From Rivularia sp963920925 (GTDB taxonomy: Bacteria; Cyanobacteriota; Cyanobacteriia; Cyanobacteriales; Nostocaceae), in assembly GCF_963920925.1 (NCBI RefSeq), contig NZ_CAWUDI010000019.1, positions 76,379 through 140,378 on the forward strand: a stretch of 64,000 nucleotides of DNA. Direction: 5' to 3'. Shown here piece after piece: positions 54,835-63,556 of this stretch. A program made the translations under genes and the position numbers. Each line of letters starts with the position of its first letter. The first letter of the stretch is position 1. The notes beneath the pieces are model-generated. The model was not told where the DNA came from. It saw nothing but the letters and a program-made list of their open reading frames with translations, and did not search any database.

Positions 54835-55953
54835 ATGAATTCAGGAATTGATCTGCAAGGAACTTTTATTCAAAGCTTAATGGATTTGGGACTGCCTGCG
54901 GGTACGGCTAAAGCCATTTGGATGCCCTTGCCTATGATTTTGATGCTCATTGGTGCCACTGTAGGGGTGCTGGTGTGTGTTTGGCAAGAGCGAAAAATTT
55001 CAGCAGCAGCCCAGCAGCGGATTGGCCCAGAATTTATCGGACCTTTGGGTTTGCTCGCACCAGTCGCGGATGGTCTAAAATTAGTCTTTAAAGAAGATAT
55101 AATACCGGCCAAAGCCGACCGCGGGTTATTTACCATTGGTCCCATCATCGTTGTGCTGCCAGTATTTCTGTCCTATTTAATTGTGCCGTTTGGACAAAAT
55201 TTATTAATAACCAATGTGGGAATGGGAGTTTTCTTATGGATTGCTCTTTCTTCCATTCAGCCAATCGGTTTATTAATGGCTGGCTACGCATCAAATAATA
55301 AATATGCTCTCTTAGGGGGGTTGCGAGCCGCAGCACAATCAATTAGCTATGAAATTCCCTTGGCGCTGGCAGTATTGGCGGTTGTCATGATGTCAAATAG
55401 CCTCAGCACCGTTGATATTGTTAATCAACAATCGGGTTACGGGATTTTGGGCTGGAACGTTTGGCGGCAACCAGCAGGTTTCGTAATCTTCTGGATATCA
55501 GCTTTGGCTGAATGCGAACGTATGCCTTTCGATTTACCAGAAGCAGAAGAGGAACTGGTAGCAGGTTATCAAACCGAATATTCTGGTATGAAGTTCGCTT
55601 TGTTTTACTTGAGTTCCTACGTAAATTTAGTATTATCTGCTTTATTGGTATCTGTTTTATATTTAGGTGGTTGGGATTTTCCGATTCCGATCAATTTAAT
55701 GGCAGGTTGGTTAGGAGTAAGTGTTGATAATCCCGTTTTGCAGATAGTCACGGCTTCATTAGGCATCACAATGACCGTACTAAAAGCTTACTTCTTGGTA
55801 TTTCTAGCAATTTTGTTGCGTTGGACAGTACCAAGAGTTCGCATCGACCAACTTTTAGATTTAGGTTGGAAATTTTTACTACCCATTGGTTTAGTTAACT
55901 TGCTGTTAACCGCAGCATTAAAATTAGCTTTTCCCTTTGCCTTTGGTGGATGA
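54835..55953 (+). CDS. ndhA: NAD(P)H-quinone oxidoreductase subunit 1 (NdhA)
   Basis: The 372-residue membrane protein has eight or nine helices and the Nuo-H/NdhA signature loops: VWQERKISAAAQQRIGPEFI near residue 48, LKLVFKEDIIPAKADR near 83, and LAECERMPFDLPEAEEELVA near 223, which lines the quinone chamber. It belongs to the NDH-1 complex of thylakoids for respiration and cyclic electron flow. First gene of ndhA-I-G-E. Confidence 0.97.
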   Translation: MNSGIDLQGTFIQSLMDLGLPAGTAKAIWMPLPMILMLIGATVGVLVCVWQERKISAAAQQRIGPEFIGPLGLLAPVADGLKLVFKEDIIPAKADRGLFTIGPIIVVLPVFLSYLIVPFGQNLLITNVGMGVFLWIALSSIQPIGLLMAGYASNNKYALLGGLRAAAQSISYEIPLALAVLAVVMMSNSLSTVDIVNQQSGYGILGWNVWRQPAGFVIFWISALAECERMPFDLPEAEEELVAGYQTEYSGMKFALFYLSSYVNLVLSALLVSVLYLGGWDFPIPINLMAGWLGVSVDNPVLQIVTASLGITMTVLKAYFLVFLAILLRWTVPRVRIDQLLDLGWKFLLPIGLVNLLLTAALKLAFPFAFGG

Positions 55954-55958
55954 ATCAG

Positions 55959-56045
55959 AAGTTATGAGTTATGAGTTATGAGTTATGAGTTGTGAATAAA
56001 AAAATTTATTAATTCCTAACTTATAACTTCTAACTCCTAACTTTA
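55959..56045. repeat. Complementary STRR arms between ndhA and ndhI
   Basis: GTTATGAGTTATGAGTTATG on one side and ATTCCTAACTTATAACTTC on the other form heptameric repeats that could pair in the transcript. Confidence 0.75.
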
Positions 56046-56069
56046 TTTAAGTATAAGGAGAGAGACACA

Positions 56070-56675
56070 ATGTTAAAGTTCCTCAAACAAGTAGTTGATT
56101 ACGGTAAAGAAACCTGGGAAGCCACTCGCTATATTGGTCAAGGTTTAGCCGTTACCTTCGACCATATGCAGCGTCGTCCCGTTACGGTACAGTATCCTTA
56201 CGAAAAATTAATTCCTAGCGAACGCTTTCGGGGTAGAATTCATTTCGAGTTTGATAAGTGTATTGCTTGCGAGGTTTGCGTTCGGGTATGTCCGATAAAC
56301 CTACCTGTAGTGGACTGGGAATTTAACAAAGCTAGCAAAAAGAAGAAGCTTAATCACTACAGTATTGATTTTGGAGTTTGTATATTTTGCGGTAACTGTG
56401 TAGAGTATTGTCCGACTAACTGTTTATCAATGACAGAAGATTACGAGCTTTCTACATACGATCGTCACGAATTGAATTACGATAGCGTTGCTTTAGGTCG
56501 TCTGCCTTATAAAGTCACAGATGACCCAATGGTAACACCGTTGCGCGAATTAATTTACCTTCCCGAAGGCGTAATGGAACCCCATGATGTACCACTAGAT
56601 GCACCTCGTGGGGCTGCTTTCCCACAAGATTTAGTAGAAGAAAAAGAAGAAGAAAAAGAAGAAGCAAAAGGTTAA
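56070..56675 (+). CDS. ndhI: NAD(P)H-quinone oxidoreductase subunit I (NdhI), two [4Fe-4S]
   Basis: The 201-residue iron-sulphur protein has the two ferredoxin motifs KCIACEVCVRVCPINLPVVD near residue 70 and CIFCGNCVEYCPTNCLSM near 112. Its acidic C-terminal tail (EEKEEEKEEAKG) is typical for cyanobacteria. It links electron entry to the membrane arm of NDH-1. A clear RBS (AAGGAGAGAGA) precedes the ATG. Confidence 0.97.
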   Translation: MLKFLKQVVDYGKETWEATRYIGQGLAVTFDHMQRRPVTVQYPYEKLIPSERFRGRIHFEFDKCIACEVCVRVCPINLPVVDWEFNKASKKKKLNHYSIDFGVCIFCGNCVEYCPTNCLSMTEDYELSTYDRHELNYDSVALGRLPYKVTDDPMVTPLRELIYLPEGVMEPHDVPLDAPRGAAFPQDLVEEKEEEKEEAKG

Positions 56676-56815
56676 GAGTTAGGAGTTAGGAGTTAGGGGT
56701 AAAGAGTTATTTATTATAAGTTATGAATGAATTGTTAATCATAAATAAGATAATTAACAACTAACAACTAACAACTAACAACTAACAACTAACAACCAAT
56801 AACCAACAAAAAAGG
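56676..56815. repeat. STRR block between ndhI and ndhG
   Basis: GAGTTAGGAGTTAGGAGTTA on the left and six AACAACT units (ACTAACAACTAACAACTAAC) on the right, i.e. two different heptamer families in inverse sense. Confidence 0.8.
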
Positions 56816-56823
56816 ACAAAAAA

Positions 56824-57429
56824 GTGGATTTAGCGGGTGGAATACAGGTAGTTTCGTTTGTCATACTGGCAGCGATGATGATTGGAGCAGCACTGGGAGT
56901 TGTGCTGTTTAGCAATATTGTTTACTCTGCTTTTTTGCTAGCGGGTGTATTTGTTAGTATTGCAGGATTGTACCTATTGCTTAATGCTGACTTTGTAGCC
57001 GCAGCCCAACTGTTAGTTTATGTTGGAGCAATAAACGTATTAATTTTGTTCGCCATTATGTTGGTAAACAAGCAAGAAGATTTTGTACCTTTGCCGAATG
57101 CTTGGCTAAGAAAAGCGTTAACAGGATTAGTTAGCTTAGGATTGTTTGCACTTTTAAGTACAATGGTTCTAGCAACTCCGTGGAGTATTTCTACTGCAAC
57201 TCCGGTTGAAAACTCTATTGTTATAATTGGCGAGCATTTCTTCACCGATTATCTATTGCCTTTTGAATTAGCTTCTGTTTTACTGCTGATGGCGATGGTA
57301 GGAGCAATTATTTTAGCGCGCCGCGAATATTTACCTCCTCAAGAAACTTCAGACCAAATGCCACAAACTGTTTTGGAATTGCCCGAACGTCCGAGAGAAT
57401 TGGTATCGGCGGTCAGTGAAGATAAATAG
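56824..57429 (+). CDS. ndhG: NAD(P)H-quinone oxidoreductase subunit 6 (NdhG)
   Basis: The 201-residue protein starts at a GTG (first residues MDLAGGIQVVSFVILAAM). It has five helices with the NuoJ-like LLNADFVAAAQLLVYVGAIN and VLILFAIMLVNKQED. The spacing AAAAAAGGACAAAAAA supplies the RBS before the GTG. It is a proton-channel subunit of the NDH-1 membrane arm. The C-terminal 35 residues are hydrophilic. Confidence 0.96.
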   Translation: MDLAGGIQVVSFVILAAMMIGAALGVVLFSNIVYSAFLLAGVFVSIAGLYLLLNADFVAAAQLLVYVGAINVLILFAIMLVNKQEDFVPLPNAWLRKALTGLVSLGLFALLSTMVLATPWSISTATPVENSIVIIGEHFFTDYLLPFELASVLLLMAMVGAIILARREYLPPQETSDQMPQTVLELPERPRELVSAVSEDK

Positions 57430-57600
57430 CAATGAACAATTATCAATGAACAGTTATCAATGAACAATGAACAATTTTTTAATTACTTAACCTGACCTTT
57501 TCGTTTAGAACAAGTAATTTATTATCTATACTCTTTGAGTGAAACTTGGTAATTGATAATTGATAATTGATAACTGATAATTGATAACTGATTTAAAATA
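57430..57600. repeat. STRR block between ndhG and ndhE
   Basis: AACAATTATCAATGAACAGT on the left and TTGATAATTGATAATTGATA on the right, again reiterated 7- to 8-mers in inverse sense. Confidence 0.75.
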
Positions 57601-57616
57601 GGAATAGTAAACAATC

Positions 57617-57922
57617 ATGCAACTTCAGTACTTTTTATTACTAGCTGCCGCTCTATTTTGTATCGGTATTTATGGCGTAGTCACCAGTCGTAATGCGGTA
57701 CGAGTGTTAATGTCAATTGAACTGTTGCTAAATTCGGTGAACTTGAATTTGATGGCTTTTTCTAACTATTTAGATTCAACATTAATTAAAGGTCAAGTTT
57801 TCGCCGTATTTGTAATTACTGTAGCCGCTGCTGAAGCAGCCGTAGGTTTAGCAATTGTATTGGCAATATACCGCAATCGCGATACTGTTGATATGGAACA
57901 GTTTAACCTCCTAAAGTGGTAG
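57617..57922 (+). CDS. ndhE: NAD(P)H-quinone oxidoreductase subunit 4L (NdhE)
   Basis: The 101-residue protein with three helices carries the NuoK motif VLMSIELLLNSVNLNLMAFS and AVFVITVAAAEAAVGLAIVL with the conserved membrane Glu residues. It is the last NDH-1 gene of the cluster; its stop is 4 bp before the NAD kinase GTG start. Confidence 0.97.
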   Translation: MQLQYFLLLAAALFCIGIYGVVTSRNAVRVLMSIELLLNSVNLNLMAFSNYLDSTLIKGQVFAVFVITVAAAEAAVGLAIVLAIYRNRDTVDMEQFNLLKW

Positions 57923-57926
57923 TTTC

Positions 57927-58850
57927 GTGGAGCTTAAGCAAGTAATTATTGCCTACAAGGCACGAGATCCCCAAAGCAAACGCTGGGCTGAAATCTGTGC
58001 TAGCCAGTTAGAACATCGTAAATGTCATGTATTGATGGGACCTAGCGGACCAAAAGATAATCCATATCCGGTTTTCTTAGCTTCGGCAACCCAACAAATT
58101 GACTTAGCCATAGTACTTGGTGGTGATGGTACGGTTCTAACTGGTGCAAGACATTTAGCCCAGGCTGGCGTTCCTATTTTGGCGGTGAATGTAGGGGGTC
58201 ATTTAGGATTCTTAACTGAGTCGGTAGAAGAGTTTCAAGATACCGAATTAGTTTGGGATCGACTTCTGGAAGATCGTTATGCCGTACAGCGACGGATGAT
58301 GTTGCAAGCAGCAGTTTATGAGGGACATGGTTCTAATTTAGAACCGATCACCGAAAACTACCTTGCTTTGAACGAAATGTGTATAAAACCCGCTTCCGCC
58401 GACCGCATGATCACGTCAATTTTGGAAATGGAAATTGATAATGAGGTCGTCGATCAATATCAGGGAGACGGGTTAATTATTTCTACACCAACGGGTTCAA
58501 CAGGTTATACGGTTTCTGCTAACGGTCCGATTATGCACGATGGTATGGAAGCGATTACCATCACTCCTATTTGTCCGATGAGTCTTTCAAGTCGCCCATT
58601 TGTTTTGCCTCCGGGTTCGGTGGTTAGCATTTGGCCTTTGGGCGATTACGATCTAAGTACTAAATTATGGACTGATGGCGTTTTGGCGACTTCTATATGG
58701 CCAGGTCATCGCGTAGATGTACGTATGGCGGACTGTCGGTCTAAGTTTATTATTTTACGTGAGAATTATTCGTACTATCAGGTTTTACGAGAGAAATTGC
58801 TCTGGGCTGGAACTAGAGTTAGGTATAACAGCAAACATAGTACGAATTAA
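57927..58850 (+). CDS. nadK: NAD kinase
   Basis: The 307-residue protein has AIVLGGDGTVLTGARHLAQA near residue 65 (GGDG motif), the NE-type EMCIKPASADRMI region near 150, and DGLIISTPTGSTGYTVSANG near 180. It phosphorylates NAD to NADP. The GTG start follows the ndhE stop by 4 bp, showing that it belongs to the ndh transcript. It is one of the two NAD kinases usual in cyanobacteria; which type cannot be told by eye. Confidence 0.94.
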   Translation: MELKQVIIAYKARDPQSKRWAEICASQLEHRKCHVLMGPSGPKDNPYPVFLASATQQIDLAIVLGGDGTVLTGARHLAQAGVPILAVNVGGHLGFLTESVEEFQDTELVWDRLLEDRYAVQRRMMLQAAVYEGHGSNLEPITENYLALNEMCIKPASADRMITSILEMEIDNEVVDQYQGDGLIISTPTGSTGYTVSANGPIMHDGMEAITITPICPMSLSSRPFVLPPGSVVSIWPLGDYDLSTKLWTDGVLATSIWPGHRVDVRMADCRSKFIILRENYSYYQVLREKLLWAGTRVRYNSKHSTN

Positions 58851-58853
58851 AAA

Positions 58854-58883
58854 TGTAGAGACGTAGTATATTACGTCTCTACA
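58854..58883. repeat. TGTAGAGACGT...ACGTCTCTACA palindrome after nadK
   Basis: A near-perfect dyad of 11-bp arms directly after the nadK stop, possibly doubling as a terminator. It is the intergenic member of the family found inside atzE (22676-22712). Confidence 0.7.
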
Positions 58884-58910
58884 ATAATTTTGGTTATTCA
58901 ACGAATTAGT

Positions 58911-58989
58911 CGTAGGTTGGGTTAGACACGAACAACAATTTAATTTGTAACGATGTTCTATGTTCATCGTGTCGTAACCCAACATCAGC
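58911..58989. repeat. GTAGGTTGGGTTA-family inverted repeat
   Basis: GTAGGTTGGGTTAGACACG on the left and GTCGTAACCCAACATC on the right. Related to 3274-3468; an inverted partner is at 59325-59395. Confidence 0.7.
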
Positions 58990-59128
58990 ACTTTGGACAA
59001 ATCAAAATATTTTAGAAAAAGCTTACGACATAAAATATAAACTTTCATGTCAGTGAAGTACATTCGGACGTGCTTTCTTTGCCCATCCCACAAGAGTTTT
59101 AAGCTGAAGTTCCTGTACCATTACTACC

Positions 59129-59241
59129 AGGACTTACGCACTCAGATATATAAAATGGCTGTAATACCCTATTTCCCGTTCCCAGATTCGGCGTTCCCTA
59201 TTGCCTAAAACGTTGATTTTCTGTTTCAGTGCGTAAGTCCT
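59129..59241. mobile_element. MITE-like element C (113 bp, 14-bp inverted ends)
   Basis: AGGACTTACGCACT at the left and its exact complement AGTGCGTAAGTCCT at the right bound 85 bp of non-coding sequence. The arms resemble a dispersed cyanobacterial insertion-element end. Confidence 0.55.
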
Positions 59242-59324
59242 AACTACTTACAAACTGCTGTAAGTTGCTTTGGATAAATAAAAATATCTTTGTTCAAGTG
59301 TAAGACGTAAATATAGACGATAAA

Positions 59325-59395
59325 GATGTTGGGTTACGAGGCAATGATAATTATTCGTTGAATGCTGTATCATGCGTGCGTCTAACCCAACCTAC
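59325..59395. repeat. Inverted copy of the GTAGGTTGGGTTA repeat
   Basis: GATGTTGGGTTACGAGGC on the left and GTCTAACCCAACCTAC on the right, i.e. the 58911-58989 unit in reverse orientation. Confidence 0.65.
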
Positions 59396-59448
59396 TGGCT
59401 ATTTTTTAAGAGTGTTCTTAGTATAAAATTTTCTGAATAAATAAGCAC

Positions 59449-59482
59449 TAAAAAACCCAGCTTTTTCAAAAAACCGGGTTTT
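59449..59482 (-). terminator. Hairpin terminator after the holin-like gene
   Basis: On the minus strand AAAACCCGGTTTTTTGAAAA followed by AGCTGGGTTTTTT, a stem ending in a T run, 100 bp after the 59583 stop. Confidence 0.6.
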
Positions 59483-59582
59483 GTAATTCTCACAAATGAT
59501 TTAAAGTAAAACTTTAATTACTGCATTTGTAATAATTGTTTGAAGAATGAAAAATGTAAATAACTTATAGATTACAACTTAT

Positions 59583-59936
59583 TCAGTCAACCGCTCTTAA
59601 GAAATAGTTAATCACGCTAGAAACTATTGCTAATACTATTGAGCCTAATAAAGCAGCTAAAGGTCCACCGATTATGAAACCGTAACCGGGGGTAAGAATA
59701 CTTGCTAGCCAAAGGGTAAATCCGTTGATAACAAAGGTAAATAATCCAAAAGTAAGCAGGTTTATCGGCAGTGTTAAAATGCTTAAAATAGGTCTGATAA
59801 AAGCATTAACCAATCCTATAACTATAGCTGCAACCAACGCTGCAACAAAGCTTTCAATCACGAATCCAGGAACAATATGAGCGGTAATTAGTAATGACAC
59901 CGCAGTGCCGAGCCAAGTTAATAAAAAGTGCATCAT
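59583..59936 (-). CDS. Phage-holin-superfamily-IV-like 4-TM membrane protein
   Basis: The protein of about 117 residues has four hydrophobic helices with the family pattern HFLLTWLGTAVSLLITAHIV, VNAFIRPILSILTLPINLL and FVINGFTLWLASIL. Such proteins are common in bacterial genomes without phage; the name is historical. I chose the ATG at 59934-59936 over a GTG 15 codons upstream, because the upstream residues (NYLLTNQEFSYTK) are hydrophilic and not family-like. Confidence 0.8.
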   Translation of the reverse strand: MMHFLLTWLGTAVSLLITAHIVPGFVIESFVAALVAAIVIGLVNAFIRPILSILTLPINLLTFGLFTFVINGFTLWLASILTPGYGFIIGGPLAALLGSIVLAIVSSVINYFLRAVD

Positions 59937-60202
59937 AGGCTTTGTGTACGAAAATTCTTGATTTGTAAGCAGGTAATTCACTATAAACCCTTCGGTATCT
60001 ACTTATGAGTGATAGCAGATAAATAACCCGATTCAAGTAATGGCATCTAATGATACCTGACTTTTTTCGTATATATATTATCCTATTGCGCGTTGTAGTT
60101 ACGACTTTAATTTAGTTCAGTACTTAAATATTGCCTGATGAATTTCAGTATGAATTGTTATGTAGAGAAGTAACGTTTTACGTCTTTATAAGGCTTTTAG
60201 TT

Positions 60203-61090
60203 ATGCTGCTGGAAAAATTACTCGACTATTCCAGACAACAAGGTTATCGAATCGCAAAATTAGATTTAAAACTTACCGATATTAATACTCTTGCTAGCTT
60301 AAAAACGTTTTTACAGTGCCTGTGTGCTGATGTTTCTGACAGTTTGGAATTAGAGCCAGAACTCGATCAATACTGGAAAGATATTTATGGTTTGAATAAA
60401 AACTGTACTCGTTATTTTCAAAAATACTTATTATCTGTTAGCGATCGCCCTTTAGTATTTGCGATCGATAATTTTGAGCGGCTGTTTGAATATCCCGATA
60501 TTTTCCCTCAATTCTGCTTGCTGCTACGGGGATGGTATGAATCTGCTAAGCAAGGAGACAGGATTGGTAAAATTTGGCAAAAACTGCGGTTGGTGGTGGT
60601 TCATTCTACTGAGGCTTATCCTTGCTTGGATACAAATCACTCACCGTTTAATGTGGGGATAGCAATTGATTTACCTGAGTTTAATTTGCAACAAGTAGAA
60701 AATATTGCCAAGCGCTACGATCGCAATATTCAGTTGCGACAAGAAGGTTTAAATAAGTTAATGGAGTTAGTAGGGGGACATCCTTATTTAATACAGGAAG
60801 CTATTAGCAATCTCAAAACGAAACAAATAACTCTAGAGCAACTTTTAAATCTTGCACCTACAGAAGAGGGGATTTTTAGCAACCACCTGCGGGAACAATT
60901 ATGGAATTTACAACATAATCCTTTGTTGGAATCGGCTTATAAAAAAGTGGTAACGGCAAATCAACCCGTGCGACTTGATGCGGAATTTGGGTTTAAACTA
61001 CATAGCATGGGATTAGTTAAACTTTTAGGGAATGATTGTGTTCCTAGTTACGATTTGTATCGTCGGTATTTCTCGGAGCGTTTGGTGTGA
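60203..61090 (+). pseudogene. AAA-like domain protein, N-terminus lost
   Basis: From the ATG at 60203 the protein (about 295 residues) matches the second half of the cyanobacterial AAA-like family (DYSRQQGYRIAKLDLKLTD; PLVFAIDNFERLFEYPDI, a Walker-B-like site; LRLVVVHSTEAYPCLD; SPFNVGIAIDLPEFNLQQVE; ELVGGHPYLIQEAI). The N-terminal DNA-binding helix and Walker A are missing. The upstream junction is a degraded TAGAGACGT...ACGTCTCTA-type repeat (60159-60190). An open frame extends back to 60131 but that part is repeat. Not expected to bind ATP. Confidence 0.7.
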
Positions 61091-61109
61091 TATTTAATCT
61101 TATTTTTTA

Positions 61110-61152
61110 ACGCAGAGGAACGCAAAGGTAAACGCGGAGGTACGCTGAGTTT
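61110..61152. repeat. ACGCAAAGG-type decamer repeat
   Basis: ACGCAGAGGAACGCAAAGG then GGAGGTACGCTGAG, the complementary form of 10681-10729. Confidence 0.5.
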
Positions 61153-61171
61153 TTTGGAGTTGGTATAAATT

Positions 61172-63322
61172 ATGGTTGAGCAATATATTTTCTCTGGAAG
61201 TCTACCGGAAAATGCCAGCACTTATGTGACGCGAGATGCTGACGGTGAATTGTATGATGGATTGCAAGCGGGAAAGTTTTGTTATGTGTTAAATTCCCGT
61301 CAAAGTGGTAAATCCAGCTTACGAGTGCGAACAATGCGCCGTTTAAGGGAAAATGGTGTGGAATGTGCTGCGATCGATCTTTCTGCGGGTGGTATTCAAA
61401 ATGTCCCACCGGAGCAATGGTATGCGGATTTAATTGATTCGCTGATTGATATTTTTGATTTGGATATTGATTTTGCAGATTGGTGGGAAGCAAATCAATT
61501 AAATTCTCTTGTAACCAAATTTCGCAAGTTTTTGGAAGAAATATTACTTGTAGAAATTAAAGAAAATATTGTTATTTTTATTGATGAAATTGATAGTGTT
61601 CTCAGTCTTGATTTTCCTACAGATGATTTTTTCGCTTTTATTCGTTCCTGTTATAACCAGCGTGTTGATAATCCTGCATATAACCGCTTGACATTTTGTT
61701 TGTTGGGAGTCGCTTCACCCAGCAATTTAATTCAAGATAAACAACGCACTCCGTTTAATATTGGTAAAGCTATTTCTCTCAAGGGATTTCAGTTACACGA
61801 AGTTGAACCGTTAGAAAAAGGTTTTAGGGGAAAATTTAGCGATTCTCAAGCAGTAATACAAGAAATATTAAATTGGACGAAAGGACAACCGTTTCTGACG
61901 CAAAAGTTGTGTCAATTTATGGTGGAAGAATCGGAGCAAGAAAATCCGCGCACTGTTGAGGAAGTTGTCAAATCACAGATTATTGAAAATTGGGAATCTC
62001 AAGATGAACCAGAACACTTACGCACCATTCGAGCCAGAATTTTAAGGAATGAGGAACGGGCTGGATATTTGTTAGATTTATATCAGCAAGTTAGGTGTTC
62101 GGAGGAGCAATCTGAAAGGATGTTTGGAAAACTAGAAAACCTCTCTCCAAACCTCTCTCCTACAAGGAAAGAGGCTTTAATACCCCATTCCCTTGCAGGG
62201 AAGGAGGCTAGGGGGTTAGGTATCCGAGATTTTGAGATTGAACAAGCATCTTCTGAAATTAAAGCCGATAATACCATTGAACAAAGTGAATTACTGCTTT
62301 CAGGATTAGTTGCCAGACGAGAAGGTAAATTAAGAGTTTATAACCTGATATATAAACAAGTTTTTAACGAGAATTGGGTTGAAAATGAATTAAAGAATTT
62401 GCGTCCCTATTCCGAAAGTTTTAAATTTTGGGTTGCTTCTGGAGGTAAAGACGAATCTCGATTGTTGCGAGGTAAGGCTTTAATAGATGCTGAGGAATGG
62501 GGAAAAGATAAGAATTTAAGTTATCAAGATAAGCAGTTTTTAGCTGCTAGTAGGGAGAAGGAAATTCAGGAGAAAATTGCTGGTGATGAACAAGCTGCAA
62601 AGTTGGAAAGGGAGAGGAAGGACAAGGAAGCAGTAGAAAAGAGAAATCTGGTATTGAGTGAAGCGAATCAGAAAGCTAAGCAGCGGATTCGGAATGGAAC
62701 TGTTGTTTTAAGTTTGGCTTTATTTGGAGCAGTAACTTCAGTAACAGTAGCCACTTGGAAAGTTTTAGAAGCACAAAACAAACTTGAAGAAGCATACATA
62801 TATCTTGCACATCCGCAACAGCTTAGAGAATTGGCAGAAAAATTAACTCTGGAGTCAGAAGAAAAAGCTATTGAGATATCAAAAAAAGCAGCTATTAAGA
62901 TCAAAGATCCTCAACTTGAACAAATGTACCTCTATGCTTCTAAATCATTGGCTTATCAATACCTAGATGATTTTAAGTCAGCAGAAGAATCAATAAAACA
63001 AAGTATGATTTTTTTAAAAGGATGGGAGGATAATAAGGAGAAAAAAAACGGTAGAGAATTAGACAGTGGTGAATTCTGGCAAACAAAGATATTTGCCTTA
63101 ACTATTCAAGGCAATGTACTCAAGCAACAGAACAATACTCAAAAAGCAAAAGCAGCTTACCAACAAGCATTTGATATCCTTATAAATAGGAAAATTAGCC
63201 CTTTAAAGGCAAAATTTTCTATTTTAGACAAGAATACTGTTGAATCTTTACACTTTAGATTAATCAACTTACTTACCGTTGATAATATTACAGAAATGGC
63301 TCTTCAGTTCTTAGTATGCTAA
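61172..63322 (+). CDS. AAA-like domain protein with coiled coil and membrane helix, C-terminus replaced by IS sequence
   Basis: The 716-residue protein has a complete N-terminal AAA-like domain: YVTRDADGELYDGLQAGKFC, Walker A in VLNSRQSGKSSLRVRTMRRL near residue 44 and Walker B IVIFIDEIDSVLS near 133. After about 320 residues an in-frame repeat insert (ENLSPNLSPTRKEALIPHSL, DNA 62135-62223) occurs. A charged coiled coil (about 465-510), a single membrane helix (GTVVLSLALFGAVTSVTVAT near 520) and TPR-like helices follow. Relatives usually continue into WD40 or TPR repeats. Here the last residues (MALQFLVC) are encoded by an insertion-sequence end, so the C-terminus is truncated. Confidence 0.82.
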   Translation: MVEQYIFSGSLPENASTYVTRDADGELYDGLQAGKFCYVLNSRQSGKSSLRVRTMRRLRENGVECAAIDLSAGGIQNVPPEQWYADLIDSLIDIFDLDIDFADWWEANQLNSLVTKFRKFLEEILLVEIKENIVIFIDEIDSVLSLDFPTDDFFAFIRSCYNQRVDNPAYNRLTFCLLGVASPSNLIQDKQRTPFNIGKAISLKGFQLHEVEPLEKGFRGKFSDSQAVIQEILNWTKGQPFLTQKLCQFMVEESEQENPRTVEEVVKSQIIENWESQDEPEHLRTIRARILRNEERAGYLLDLYQQVRCSEEQSERMFGKLENLSPNLSPTRKEALIPHSLAGKEARGLGIRDFEIEQASSEIKADNTIEQSELLLSGLVARREGKLRVYNLIYKQVFNENWVENELKNLRPYSESFKFWVASGGKDESRLLRGKALIDAEEWGKDKNLSYQDKQFLAASREKEIQEKIAGDEQAAKLERERKDKEAVEKRNLVLSEANQKAKQRIRNGTVVLSLALFGAVTSVTVATWKVLEAQNKLEEAYIYLAHPQQLRELAEKLTLESEEKAIEISKKAAIKIKDPQLEQMYLYASKSLAYQYLDDFKSAEESIKQSMIFLKGWEDNKEKKNGRELDSGEFWQTKIFALTIQGNVLKQQNNTQKAKAAYQQAFDILINRKISPLKAKFSILDKNTVESLHFRLINLLTVDNITEMALQFLVC
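62135..62223. repeat. Dispersed CCTCTCTCC...GGGTTAGG repeat inside the AAA-like gene
   Basis: CCTCTCTCCAAACCTCTCTC, then the CCCATTCCCTTGCAGGGAAG palindrome and GGCTAGGGGGTTAGGTAT. The first part matches 366-414 with two mismatches, and the whole matches the interior of element A without its terminal repeats. It is translated in frame. Confidence 0.75.
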
Positions 63323-63373
63323 AAATATAGTCAATCAAGATAGAATAGCGGAAAAATAACTCGTTGGAGGAGG

Positions 63374-63497
63374 GAATTGAACTACCGCTGCGCTCTATTC
63401 AATTGCGTATAGACGGGCTTATGATTAGCTGATAAAAACCATTAAATACTATAGCCCGCCTATACGCCGCTACGCTAATTGAATAGTAGTTCAATTC
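63374..63497. repeat. Long imperfect palindrome next to IS ends
   Basis: GAATTGAACTACCGCTGCGC at 63374 is mirrored by GAATAGTAGTTCAATTC at the right end, with AGACGGGCT/AGCCCGCCT nearer the centre. A hairpin-forming repeat of 124 bp, non-coding, between two sequences resembling ISL3 ends. Confidence 0.6.
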
Positions 63498-63556
63498 TTA
63501 AATTGTCGAAGCAGATGGGCAGAAAATAATGGTTATTCAGTACTTAGTATGGTTTA

